A stretch of 64,000 nucleotides of DNA from Drosophila persimilis (Eukaryota > Arthropoda > Insecta > Diptera > Drosophilidae), in NCBI RefSeq assembly GCF_003286085.1, contig NW_020825289.1, positions 12,834,001 to 12,898,000 on the forward strand. The letters are read 5' to 3'. The number at the start of each line of letters is the position of its first letter. The stretch's first letter is position 1. The position numbers were made by a program, and so were the translations under genes. Positions 45,307 to 58,400 of this stretch are shown here, one piece after another. Below the pieces are notes generated by a model. It was not told where the DNA came from, ran no database searches, and saw only the letters and a program-made list of their open reading frames with translations.

Positions 45307-46867
45307 GCTGCGACGAAATGAGGGACAACGACAAATCGACAAATATGCAAAAGAGAGTGGCAATAGTGGCCGCAGTGGCGAGGGGGGCTGAGGGGTGGAG
45401 GGGCCCAGCAACAGCGACCGGCCTTATCGCATTTATTTATGCATATGCAGTGATTTGGCCCCAAAATCACAGTCCGAAAAGAAGAATCAGCGCATAAAAC
45501 AAAAGACTCAACGCACAAACTTGTTTCGCCGGCGACAGGCGCGCAGGATGTAGGGCCCCCAAAAAGTGGCACAGAAAAGGGACCATGGCAGAGGAGAGGG
45601 GACAGTGGCGTGCAGTGGCAGTGGCAGAGGCAGAGAGTGCACGGCACCCAGCGATGGCGATGCATCACCAATGCCGAGGCACGCTTATCAGTAACCTACA
45701 CTTAAAGTTAATGCATGCCCGCCAGGACCAACCACGGCAGATGACTGGCTCTTGCCCATCTTATTGTTGCTGTTGTTGCTATCAATGCCTGGGCCTGGCC
45801 ACGCCGACGCGGGCACTGAGGATGGTCCAGGGCCAGGGCCAGGGCCGGGGCCGCGATGTCAGAAGGCAGAAATAAAATCGAAAATGAATGCGACTCTGAA
45901 GATAAGCCGGCGAAATGACACAAAACGACAAGTTGACAAACGCGGGCGACGGAGGGGTGTGCGAGAAATGGGTCCTCGATGACTCGAGACTCGAGTCTCG
46001 AGTCTCTGGGTCTCGGGTCAGGACTGCAGACAAGGGCAGGGACCGCAGCCACAAGGTATTCAACATCTGACCAAACTCGAATGCAAATCGATGCGGCAAT
46101 AAAACTATTAAGCCATTAGTAAGCCAAACACGAGTACAATGCCAGAAAACAAACACGTGCAGCCAGAGAAGAAGTTGCAACAGCAATGCAGGAGTTGCAA
46201 CAGCAACAAGCAATTAATGCAAATGTGGAGACCAGATCCGAAGCCGGCAGCCAAATCGAGCAGGAGGCAGGGCACCGCCGAACCAGCCACCAGCTCAGTG
46301 CAACAGAGATCGAGATCGAGACGGCAGACATACTCGTACCAATACGATCGTATACTCGTATACTCGAGTGTACCGAATGCCGGTAGAATGCCGGGACTCT
46401 GCCACTGCCACTGCCACTGCCACATGGCTGCTAGTGGCTGAGTGCTGTGCATCCAAGCAGCCTGACAATACATGGCGAGGTGCAAACTAATTGAAATCAT
46501 TACACTAGTAAAAATGTTAATTCAATTAAAATGCGCGCAACTGCAACAGCAACAGCAACAGCAAGCAGGCACTGCCGCAACATCTTGCGCTGTTGGAGCT
46601 GTTGGTGGAGCTGCTGCAGCTCTCGGCTCTCAGCACTAAGAGAGATATCATCGCCATACACTGACTGACCCTCCTTGTGCTTCTCCTGCGGATACGAGTG
46701 CGAGTACATCGGCAACATGTTGTTAGGTCAGCCACGGCAGGAGCGGCCACAGCGGCCACGGCGAACACGAAAGACTCTAGGCCATGGCCAGTTCCGCTAG
46801 CCTCCCATGCAAATAAGCAAATAAGCACTGAGCTCCATGGTTCAATTGATTCGGCAGTGAGCTCGAG

Positions 46868-46873
46868 CCAGGG

Positions 46874-46909
<36 letters not shown>
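46868..46909. repeat. (CAGAGC)n repeat
   Basis: About six tandem CAGAGC hexamers. A similar array occurs at about 51178-51217. Confidence 0.85.
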
Positions 46910-46910
<1 letters not shown>

Positions 46911-48573
46911 TGGTATGCAAATCCTTGCAGGGCGTTTTCTGGCGCTTCGATCTGTTCGTTCCTCTGCGTTAACAGTGGGCCAGGAAGGGCGGAGGTCCGT
47001 ATGGACTAGCCATAGATTCAAACTCAGACGCAGACACAGAGCGAGTCACATTTCCGGTTGGACAAGTAGCTCCATAACAAATGGCCGGGCTGGAAAATGT
47101 TTGCCAAGTTGTTTATACTGCCAATAAAAGGCAATAAGTTAATTTCACACACACACACTGGGCTACAAAGTGGACTGAAGTGGAGTGGACTGGAGCTTTC
47201 TAACCATTTTATGGTGGAAGTTTGTTGGGTTTGCCATAAATGAAATCGAGTCCATAAGCAGCATCCACAGCCCCACGAAGCAGCCACATCCACAGCCCCA
47301 TCAACTATCTATTCTGCGGCTGGGTGAGGTGTGAAAATGCTTGCCCCTATTTGGAGGGGGCTTAACACATTCGATATTATAACTATTATTAATGCATTTG
47401 CATTTTTATGGATCAATCGCTCCTCTCGATCTGGGCGCCCAACGGAAGCTCTGGCACAGATAAGGCGGCGGCGCAGGAAACCGATCTGCCCGGGAATGGA
47501 ATGGAATCGAATGGAAGTGGATGCTTAGGCATTCATCACAGAATTACATCGTAAATGGGGGCCATTAACGATAAACAAATTCTACCGAGCATCAGCTGTA
47601 TAAAAGAGATCCCATCATCCCGTCAATGCCATCCCCCCCATTTCAATCCCATATCCAGCAATAAAATGACATATAAAAAAACACTTAAAATATTTTCAAT
47701 GAGCGGTTTTAATGGCCTTTTTGGTGGTCCGATCCACTGGTCCACTCGAGCCCGGCTCGAACCACTGGGGAAATGGCGGCAGCCTTAATGCAAATGACGG
47801 GAACTGTGCACCGAAACTACTGGTGTCGATATAACAATAAAACGCCCCATGGAACGCCTTCGGAGCTGGTGAGGCAGTGGTGCCGGATGCCTGGTGCCGG
47901 GTGCCAGATCTCTCGCATCCAGGCAGGAGTCGGATTAAACGTATGCCAGAACAGAACAAAACAGAACAGTGCAGAGCAGACCGAAGGAGAGCCGTCGAAT
48001 CGGCGAACAAAACAAAACTGCCGAAAATGGAAGAAGAGCTCAAAAAACAGAAACAAGAAACAATCCTCCGCCGAGAAGAGGAAACTGATCTGACAGATCT
48101 GATTGTAAGCATGCAACAAAAATGTGAGCCGCCCTGCCCTGCCCCGGACCCCTGCTCCCTACTCTCTACTCCCTGCGAATGCTCCGGGCTCCCCGCCCCA
48201 CCATGATGGGGGTTCGCGTCGGGCTTAAGCTTGTGCAATTTAGTGATCAATCATAGCGGGATGCGCGCAACGGAGCAGAATTCAATTTCAGTGCGAATGG
48301 CAGTCGTTCTTCTGCTGCTGCTGCCGCTGCTGCTGCCGCTGCTGCTGCCGCTCCTGGCAGCAGCCGCATTCTGAGGCGTTTGTGAGGCGGCAGCGGCGGC
48401 GGCTTCCACATGCGACTCGAGAAGGTGGAAGCCATAAATCTTGGCAACATGAGAAATGACTTTACCATTTGCCATGATGAGCAGCCAGCAGCCAGCAGCA
48501 GTTGCAGGGAGAAATGTAGGAAAGCTTAACCCTACTCGCACATTCATTCGAGAACGCACACAGGGGTCCCCCC

Positions 48574-48578
<5 letters not shown>

Positions 48579-48616
<38 letters not shown>

Positions 48617-48652
48617 CCACGTTGTTTGTTTGTTTGTTTGTTTGTTTGTTTG
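48579..48652. repeat. (GT)n followed by (TTTG)n compound microsatellite
   Basis: About 18 GT units (48579-48614), a short spacer, then about eight TTTG units (48622-48652). These create spurious frames rich in Thr-His and Lys-Gln-Thr-Asn on the opposite strand. Confidence 0.9.
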
Positions 48653-49863
48653 CATACGGTAACTCTAATTTTGAGGGATTTGCGTAAATTGTGAAAACGT
48701 CTTCAGGGATTTGAGTCAATCAGCATTTTCGATGGCAATTAGTTGGACGAAGAATTCAATTCCCAAAGAAGATCAGCTTAAGTCCCCCCAATGAGAGATG
48801 TAAAGCCATTGAGAACGAAAATCCCCATACGTATAGCACATACCTACAATCACAGAACCTAGTGATGACACTTTTTGCTCTCGTGATTCATTGAAAAGAA
48901 TTGTTAAGTCTCTTTTCAATAGATTTCCACTATCCGCTGGATATATACTAACTGCCTAGATCATATCCACACTAGAGTAATAGTAGATCGTAAGTAATAA
49001 ATAAAACAGCTGTTTGCCAACAGCTTAATTCTTTGTAATACCATAAAATCGTTGGATTTATGTGGAAAACAGTAGGATTTGTGTCTGTTTGTTGTTTCAA
49101 GTCCTAAACGGCATTTAGTATGTGTCCCAGCTGTTGGTGTGATCACAGAATACTTTTTGCCATCACTGATGGCTGCGTCGTATCCGTCGGGCATCGCATC
49201 TATAGCTCCCATCTCCTCCATCTGGCCATAGGCAGGTCACTGCTGAGGTGTCTCCTGCTGCGAATTAATCGTTTTCGATGCTGACTTTGGCCACTCACTT
49301 GCTGTCCAGTGCTGCTCCGCTTCCAGCTCAAACTCCAGCTCTCAGCTCTCAGTTCTCGGCTCTCTCAGCTCCCATGGCTGATTAATATTTTGCCAGTTCA
49401 TGACGCCGCAGTCCAAGTCGGAGCCGAATCCGTTGCCAGTTTGGCATCTTGTTAGCATACTCGCTTCATCTCTGTCTGTCCGTCACTGGCCATCTCCCTC
49501 TCTTGGTATCGCTCCCTGGATGCACTTTTGCATATTTCGTTTGTTTGTTATCTGAGTGCCTCCGTCGTGTGACCGGCCGCCTTCGTCTCTCTCTGTCTCT
49601 CTGTCTGTCTGTCTCCTGTCTCAGTCCCTGGATCGGACTCTTGCTCCTTCTGTGGCTTGCCCCCGCTGGGTGAGTGTATTACGAGCTTTGGCGCAAGAGT
49701 CCAAGTTCAAAGCCATATTTGACTTAGGAAAAATCAATAAAAAGATCGCAAGCTGCGATGGCACATGCGTGTTATTCCTATCCAGCCGATCCGGCCTTTC
49801 TCATAATGAAATTATTGCCAAGTGATTGAAATCTATTTATGCTAATTTACGTGTGCACGGGCC

Positions 49864-49912
49864 AGGGACCGGGACCGGGATTGGGACTGGGACTGGGACT
49901 GGGACCTGGACT
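49864..49912. repeat. (GGGACT)n-type G-rich repeat
   Basis: Imperfect hexamer array with eight GGGA triplet-G steps on one strand. A second array lies at 52792-52832. Regular G3 runs are compatible with G-quadruplex folding, which is inference. Confidence 0.8.
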
Positions 49913-52900
49913 GTGGGCAGGCGGACTGGGGGGCAGGAGAGCCGGACCAGCGTCGGAGCCACACGTTGCCCAACAGAATTGTTCCAAGGTTGTGCTAGTT
50001 GCAATAGTTGCGGCTCGCAAACACACATTTCCGCATTTCTGCAGCTGCAACTTTTTGGGCCCAGGACCCAGGCGCAACGCGCCGCACCGCCCACCAAAAC
50101 CGCTTCGACTTGGGCCCGATCTTGATTAGAAGTGTGTGTGCGCTGCCCCTTGTTGCCTTTTGGAGTCGTCGCAGCCGCAGCCACAGCCACAGCCACAACC
50201 GAAGCCGTTGACAATTTTCAATTAAAATGAGTTGAGGTTATGTCTGTCCGACTGTGTGGGCGGATTAACACACACGGACAGACACACATGGCAACGCCTA
50301 AGCCATGACTGACACTGTCTACCTCGCCCTCTCCCTCTGCCTCTAGAGCTACGACTCCCAATCTGGACTCCAACACCAGCTCTGGGCTGCTCTTGACTCC
50401 GGGTCGATTGCTGTGAATAGCCAGATATTTAAGCTCCAAATTGTCATGCGGCTTATGTGTAAAGTTTGCCCCGCTCTTGACATCTATTTGACTGGGCTTT
50501 GGAGGCCCATTGATGCAGAGCAGGCACAGCGAGGGCTGCTCGAAGCGTTGTTTGCCGGTCAAGGAATAGTTTGGACTTTGGAGTGGAAGCGTTCGGCCGG
50601 GCTGGAGCAGCCCTCGCTGGTGTCAAACGCTCTCAATTGTGCTTTAATTGTGAAGGGGCTTGGTCATAAGAGTCCGCAGCCCTTCTTGTTTGTATGAAGC
50701 CAAGTCCCAGAGCAATAGATTATGGCTAGGGATTATAGAGAGAGAGACGAATACGAGGCCGAGAGTGGTAGGGGATTGCCTTATCCAATTAGGTGAAACA
50801 TTTCAAATCGCTAGTACAACAGCACTGTTGCCACATAAAATGCTGAAATTACAGCGGCGGCCTCTGGCCGAGAGCAACAGCAGAAGCAACAGGAACCGCA
50901 ACGGTAATGATAATGCAGGCGACAAAGAAATCCGAGTCCTGAGCCTCCCCCTCCGCCCGCTCCGAAGTGCAGTTAAATTCTGCCGCCTAAACAGGTTCTC
51001 TCTCTGCTTTGGGTACTCGGAGTATTTCGTGGATATATTTTATTGTCTTTTGATGTGCTTTAAAATCCGAGTGCCAGCGAGGGCAAGAATCGATAAAATT
51101 TATAGATGCTGGTCAAAGTTGCTGGTTGCCTAGGCAGGAGATACTGAGAACTAGTCGGGGGAACAGGTTCCCAGAGCCACAGCCAGAGCCAGAGCCAGAG
51201 CCAGAGCTAGAGCTAGAGCCCAGACCCTGCCATGGACCAGACTCCAGTCCAGGTCCCGGCATGGCGACAATTTTAAGTGCGAAATTAAAAGTAAAACAAG
51301 CGATTAACATAAATTTCAAGCAAAGCGCTGTAAATGTTCGAACTCCCTGCTCTCCCCACCACCTTACCAATGCAGTCTCCAGGAGGGGAACCGCAGATAC
51401 AGATACAGATACAGATACACGCCAGGTGCCCTGGTGCCCAGATGGAGATGCAGATGAAGACATTGTCGCTGGATCGGATCGGATCGCGGATTTTTAATGA
51501 AAACTAATGCAGTTTATTGATTATTATTATTTAATAATGTCAGCATCTTATCGCCCGAATAAGTACAAGAATAAGAATAAGAATGAGCCGGGCTGGGCAA
51601 GCCGACAATCTCCTTAATGAACTGCCCCCGGCCAGAAGTCATTTAAAGAGCCCAATTCGGAACGGCAACGGCAACTGGAATGGAATCGGGTTCGAGATCG
51701 GGTTCGGGATCGGGATCGGGACCGTGGCAGGAGAAACGCATTTGATTGCAGTTCATCCACTTGTTAGTCGCACCCGAAGAGGCAGCAACAGCAGCACCAC
51801 TGACCCAAATCCATGTGGACTCCCCACGTCCAACCCATTTCATGTCACTCCATCTCGTCCATCCATCCATCCAGCCAGCCAGCCAGCCAGCCAGCCATTC
51901 CAACTCCCTATGTGGCCGCGGAGGAGAACGAGAAATGCATTATTTATGTACATTTGCTGGACGTCCTGGCCCATTGGCAATGGCAATGGCAATGGCAATG
52001 GCCAAAAAGTCAACAATTTGGCATCATGACATGGACACATGGTCTTTGACTCTGGACTCTGGCTGGAACTCTCAATGGGACCGATGATGCACGCTTGTCA
52101 GCTGCCTGCCACTCACTGGAGAAATGAGAAAGGGCCGACTCCAACTCCAACTCCAGCTCCAGCTCCAAGGCTGACGCTGAGGAGGTGGCTGTGGCTGTGG
52201 CTGTGGTGACGGCGGGTCTGGTTAACGTTTTTGCTTGGCCTGTTTGTTTTAGCGCCTGTTGTGACAGCCGACTGCCAGGTTTTTGGCACTTGAAATGGCC
52301 AAAACCCAGCTCAGCTGAGCCCAGCTGAGTGTCGGGGGACTGACGCAGATGATCAACCGAAGCACACTCATTACGCACTGATCGTGATCACAGGCTGTCA
52401 ATAAAAAGCAGGCCCATATCCTAGAGATCCAGATCCTAAGGGGGAGAGGCATCAGCCGCTCTCACTCTGGGGGGAGATGCTTCCCCCGATCTGCTAGAGA
52501 GTTGTTAACAATTCTGCAGCAACAGTCGCCAAAGGAGGTTCTAAAACGGGGCCAGAGCAACAGACATCCACAGAAACAGCAAGAGGAACAAGCAGAGACT
52601 CCAACTACAATCGCTGACCAAACTTGGTCCGGACACTTCCAAACAGTAAATGTTGTACAAGTTGAGACCCAGATTGATTGCTAATGTCAATAGAAGATGA
52701 AAGATTCTCGGGTTCTCACAAGTCTCGGACTAATTATGTTCTAGACAGACACAGAAACAAAGAGAGAGAGAGAGAGAAAGACACAGAGAGGGGCACTGGG
52801 ACTCGGACTGGGACTGGGACTGGGACTGGGAGTTTGAGCTGGGTCCGAGTTGGCGTCCGCGTTCGGGTCTGCAATTGAAAACATGAATTCATATTTAATT

Positions 52901-55373
52901 CCCCGGGCTCGAGAACCTCGAAGCGGTCTGAGCAATCTCCCAGCAATTTATTTGGACCCCGGCTAATGAAGTCATTTGGCGGCAGGGCCGCAGGTTCAAC
53001 GTGATTTGCCTTTGATTAGCATTGCGGTCCGATAAATTGTCTGTCAATCCTCTGTTGGCCATTTAGCCTGGCCGTGTTTTATGCCCAGCCATTTGCTAAC
53101 CCACCGGCAAACATTTATTTGTTTGCCCAGACCCAGACAGAGGCCTGGGCTCGATGTGGATCTGGATCTGGATCTCGACTTCGATTTCGATTTCAGGTCT
53201 CTGGCAATTGGCGATTGTTCACGCCACGGTCAGGTCGTATCGGGCGACTCAATCACCATACAGAACGGAGTCAGAGTTAGAGTCAGAGCTGAGCTGCTGC
53301 TGAAGCTGGGATCTATTGTTGGATCTGGCGTGTGTGCCAGTGCCAGTGCCAGTGCCATATGGATAGACAATGGTTCCTGTTTGCATTTCGGTCGATAACC
53401 CGACCTCCACACAGTGTCCCATGTTGGATCCGATCGTTGTTGTTTCTGCGGCTCTATCTTTGGCCGGGATCGGATCTGTGGGATTATGTAAAACCTCAGC
53501 CCTCCTCTGATCTGCCATGGTACATATGTACATAGCTCCAAGTTACAGTTCCAGTTCCACTTCCACTTTGAATTGTTATTTCAGGCAGGCCCACGCAACT
53601 GATTTGATTTTTGTGACACAATTGAATTATTTATTGGATTAGTGGCCATACAGAAAGCAAGCTTAGGGAGCAGGCAGCAGGCAGCAGGGAGCTTAGCGTT
53701 ACAGACAGACACTCAGATCGCCTTGGCGGCCCCGTCCGGTCCACTGCGGAAGTCGCTCGGAACAAAGCCTCCATTTGTTGACACATTCCCATTTCCCCGT
53801 CGCCTGGAGAGAGCGAGCGGATGGATGCCATCCAGTATGCAAATTGGAGGCCCGAAGAATGTTATTCATTCAGGGGGCCAGACACAATGGTCCCCTGGAA
53901 TGCCAGATCTTAAACACTTGGCAATTTGTTACGATAAGACAAAAGTGTCAAAAGTTGGGCATACTCGTACGCACAACAAGACTGTCAATTAAGGCGAGAA
54001 GAGCCGTTGACAAAAGCCTTTCCAGTCGCGGATGGCCGTGTAGAAACGCCTTATGATTTATGGCACGAAAGTTCCTCCACCCACGAAAGACAACGATCAG
54101 GATACCCTGTGGGGACTAGATAAATGGTTGCCCTCTAATTGAGTTTGCCGAGAAGAGAGGCGGAGAAGGCCATCCATGGATACCCTTTAAATCACTTGTC
54201 TTTGCCAGTGCACTATTTTTGTGTCGGTACCCGAACTAAAATTGATCTATTATACGAATGAAATTCAGGGAGCCACAGCCACAGTTTGAGCCAAGACGGA
54301 ATTGGCTTCCAAGTGAACGTTGGGGTTCGTGTAATTTCGTTAATATTTAGCCTAGAATTGTTATTGTAATTCTGTGGTCTTTAATAGAGAAAATGGAGCC
54401 TCAAGTCGTATTGTTCGAATATGGAATGTATTTTTTTTTTAATATATTGCTAAAACGTTTATTTTATACTGCCCAAAAATCATTAGCTTTTCAGAATTTC
54501 AGGATACCAGAAAAATATTTCTCTTTTGACAAGGTTATACATTTTTTGGACGACTTGAGATTAACTATTATGTATATAATGACCAACTATAGTTTAAGGC
54601 CAGCCGATGGGCAGATGGAAGGACAGTCCTGCGAACTGTCAGACTCCACTCGAAATCAGGTATACCCGATGTGAGGGCACAGTGCTAGGGGGAGCTGCTG
54701 AATCATTTGATTGTGGTTTGACTTGAGCGCTAATGTCCAAGACAAACAATGAGTTGACCAAATATGAATGTGATATTCTTATGCAAAATTACTTTATAAT
54801 TTAATTTTTATTGGATTTCTGATTTTATTGATTCGCCGGACACTCCCAGGCGCCTTTGTAGCCACTTACTTCTGCTCTTGTAGGTTCACCTCTCCTCTCC
54901 CGGACAGCTGTCTTTCCACTCTTTATCAGGTCTGTAAATCTTGGCTTTTTCGCCTTCTTTTTCGGCGGTTGCAGACGGTGCGGTAGGGTAGGGAGCCAAC
55001 AATCCACAATTGATTAAAAATGTAAATTGTTTATTTATTTTAAACTATTTTTTTCTCCATACGTAGCCACCACACACACATATACACCCGAACATATGTA
55101 CATATCGGAGTTAGATTCCGAATCAAGTCTGAGTGGCATTGTTATGTAAAAAGCGATCAAACCGAAAAATATGAATGACTATACGAAAAAGATTGTTTAT
55201 GAGGCTTTTCAGTCTGTTTCTGTTTTCGGTTTCTGTCTCTGTCTCTGGATTGCTGTGCTCAAACAGTTTTTTTGTGTCTTGTGCATGGATCGGGGACCTT
55301 GCGGTATGGATTAAGTCATAAAAAGAAGATAAAAACTTGTCCGAAATATCGTGTAACCTTACTATATGCCATA

Positions 55374-55405
55374 TCGATATGGATATGGATATGGATATGG
55401 CTCTG
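55374..55405. repeat. (GATATG)n repeat
   Basis: About five tandem units of ATATGG/ATATCG in non-coding DNA. Confidence 0.8.
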
Positions 55406-58400
55406 GATACGGGGGTCGGGTCGGCTCACATAAAAGGTTCTGTCGACCATTAAAATTTGCCTCCATAAATGTCATAAAATGTTCATCAGATCGCATAGTT
55501 TTGGCCCGTTTTACGAGCTGGCCGGAGCTGGATGAGTGGCCGGACTGACCGTCCTGAAAGTATATAAATTTCACGACTTATCGGCTGCGGCTACCGTTGA
55601 CAATGTCCGAGGGATTGTCCGGACCGACCCCCACCCAACGGAGAAATCACTTTCCACTCTCCGAGCTGCACTTGAGCCGATGGATAGAATTGGGGGCAAA
55701 ATTCAAATTTAACGCTTTTCAAGTTGCGGCATTTGTCAAGTGGTAGAGATCGTTGTTGCCACAAGTGGAACAAATAGACAAGGCGCACAGACATCATGGT
55801 GTGTGGCTGCCACTCGAGAGTGGTCCTACAGAAATGCTCGAATTTTGACTTACTTTGAAATATGATGAGGCGTATTTTTGAAATATTGTGGTGCAAGACT
55901 TCCAAATCCCGAGTCCCCTTAATTAAACCCCATTGTGCAGGGTGCCAGGATGCCAGGGAGCGGGGGCTGGAATTTGGTTTAATAATTTTAATTAAATGCG
56001 AGTCACATTTTTGTGCTCTGCCAATGGCAGTGCGTCCAATTGAAAAGCGTCAGAAGCGTTTATATTTGGCTTGATTCATGGCCTGATACGTTGCGACAAA
56101 TGCATCTCCTTCTGGTCGAAGGCAACACCTTGTCCCACGGCAGTCCTATGCCCAGTCCCCGCACCCTCCTCGCAACCGCAACCACATGCTGGCTCAAAGG
56201 ATGTGATGATTCTGGAGCGGCTCTTGGGCTGTTCGCTGCCGGTTTCTTGGTATTTTTGGGTTGCCGTTGCCGTTGCGTTGCCGCTTTCTTGCCCCATGGT
56301 GTTGGGTTTCACGTTCGGCCAGCAGAGTCATCAAATTTCCAAGCCAGGCCCAAGACCCTCTGCTGGATCTGCCGGAGGTTGACTGGGCCCTGGCTAGAAA
56401 AGAAATTCATTTGCATTTATCTAAATCACATAATCATAATCATAATCATAATCATGGTGATCGTCATCGTCTTCGTTGGATCTGTAGAAACTTTCCCGAA
56501 GTGGGCATAAATTAATACAGTTTATTTATCAGTCAGTCAAGCAGTCGCTGTATTAATGGCCGCCGATTAAGCCATCACCCATGGCGGGGTGGAGGGGGAC
56601 AAATATTGTATAGAATTCCGTCGCCTCGGAATCAGGTATGAAATTTTTCACCCATCACAACAAATGACTGAATTTTCGGAGGGACAGCGAACGGAATTCA
56701 ATTCGTTTTCGGTTGCACAGGGAACTCCTGCTGTGAACTTATGCGAAAAGAATCGAACGGGCTGTCGCCTCCAGCGAGCGCTGCTTCGGTCAGAGGGCGA
56801 CAGGCAGGGGCAAGGGGCGAGGGGCTCCATCCGCTGTGCTTTCGTATTTAAAACAAAGTGTCATGTGTCATAATGGCACCGGCGGAGTAACAGTTAAATG
56901 ATGAAACGCCATGGGATTTCCAAAATGGTTGCCCTGGCGCCATTTTCTGCATGTGCGAGCGAGAGATTCGGCCAACAAGTGGCAATTACTTTCACTGTGG
57001 CAATTTCGGGGGGTAAAACAGCAGCAGCAGCAGCAAAAAAAGCAGCACCAGAAGCAGAAGCAGTAGAAGTTAATGATGTTGCCACATGCTTTTCATTGGC
57101 GGCCTCCGTTCCCATCCCATCCCGTCCCGTCCCATGCTGAATGCTGATGATGGCCGACCCGGCAGCCGGCAGCCGGCTGCGGTTGCTTCTTCCCCTGCTG
57201 CATCTGTAAACCCCCCCCTTCACCCCCCGCCCTCTGCCATAAACGACTTCAATTACATGCGAACGAATGCCAAGTGTGTGTATGTGTGTGTATCTGTGTA
57301 TGCGTCTGAGGCGGGGCTCTGGCAAAATGGCGATTACTTCTCCCCCAGCCCGGCTGCTCCTTGTGCTGCTCGTTCTGTGCTGGTTCGTGGCTAAGTTTGC
57401 CGTCGGTATTTGGCTCAGAGCTTTCCACTCGACTACTCTCCCTGACGGATCGTTTCGACTCGTTGGCGGCGAGAGGAGAGGCGAGCCACCGGGAATGAGG
57501 CTGCCACCGTCAGACAGTTAACGAGCAAATCGATGCTGGGGACATTGTCGCTGCAGCTCTTATCGCCTGCTCCGCTCCGTCTCCATCTCCATCTCCATCT
57601 CCGTCTCCATCTCTATCTCCGATCCACTCCAGCTGAATCGTTGTCCAGCCTACTTTGTGTTGTTCTCCGTGTTGCTTCCAGCAATTGCCACAAACACATA
57701 CTCTCTCAACACACACACACACAGACAGCGCGATTGAACGCTGATCGCAATCGCGAAGGCTGCCAAACGTTTCTATGCAAAGTGCCTCCGATCCACTGCA
57801 TCCACCGTGGCTGGGGCTCCGCTCCACTGCTGCTCCACCTCTGGTGGCTGGTTCTCCGCAAGAACCTGTTGTCTTTAGGCTGCCGTTGGCTGGGGCAGGT
57901 CCATCCCAGCTATCAAGATGACCAAGGGGTGAACAAATTCATTCAGTCATTCATCGAAACAAATTGGTTGACTGATGATGACGATGACGATGGAGAAGAA
58001 CATGGAGACGCTGACGCTGACGATGGCAATGCCAATGGCGAAGGCTAAGGCGAAGGCGCAGGCGACGGGGAGCTGGACCAATGACAAGCCTTAACTTGTC
58101 AATCTGGTTATGTCAATTTGCTGTTTGTTTTTTCCCCTGCCGCTGCTGCTGCTGCTCCTGCTCCTGATCCGGCTCTTCATCCTGTTGCCACGTTTTGCCT
58201 ATCCCCGATCCAGCTCCATTTGCGTGTCTGGGGACCCAACGTTTTATTTATTCGTCGCCAGACGCATTTCCAATGCACACCCGTGTCATCCGATAAGCCA
58301 GCCGGGGCTAACAATTACTATCGCATAAATAACCGTTTACCCGTTTAGTCTTAACGTACTCCAGGGGAATCAAATCTACGATTGCCACACACGACACACG

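Noticed and set aside
48579-48652. CRISPR-like or structured repeat array
   Set aside because: It is a plain GT/TTTG microsatellite with no unique spacers, in an animal genome.
54393-54674. 93-codon AT-rich frame
   Set aside because: No domain, no neighbouring splice or polyadenylation signals that support it, and composition like the AT-rich surroundings; possibly an old repeat.
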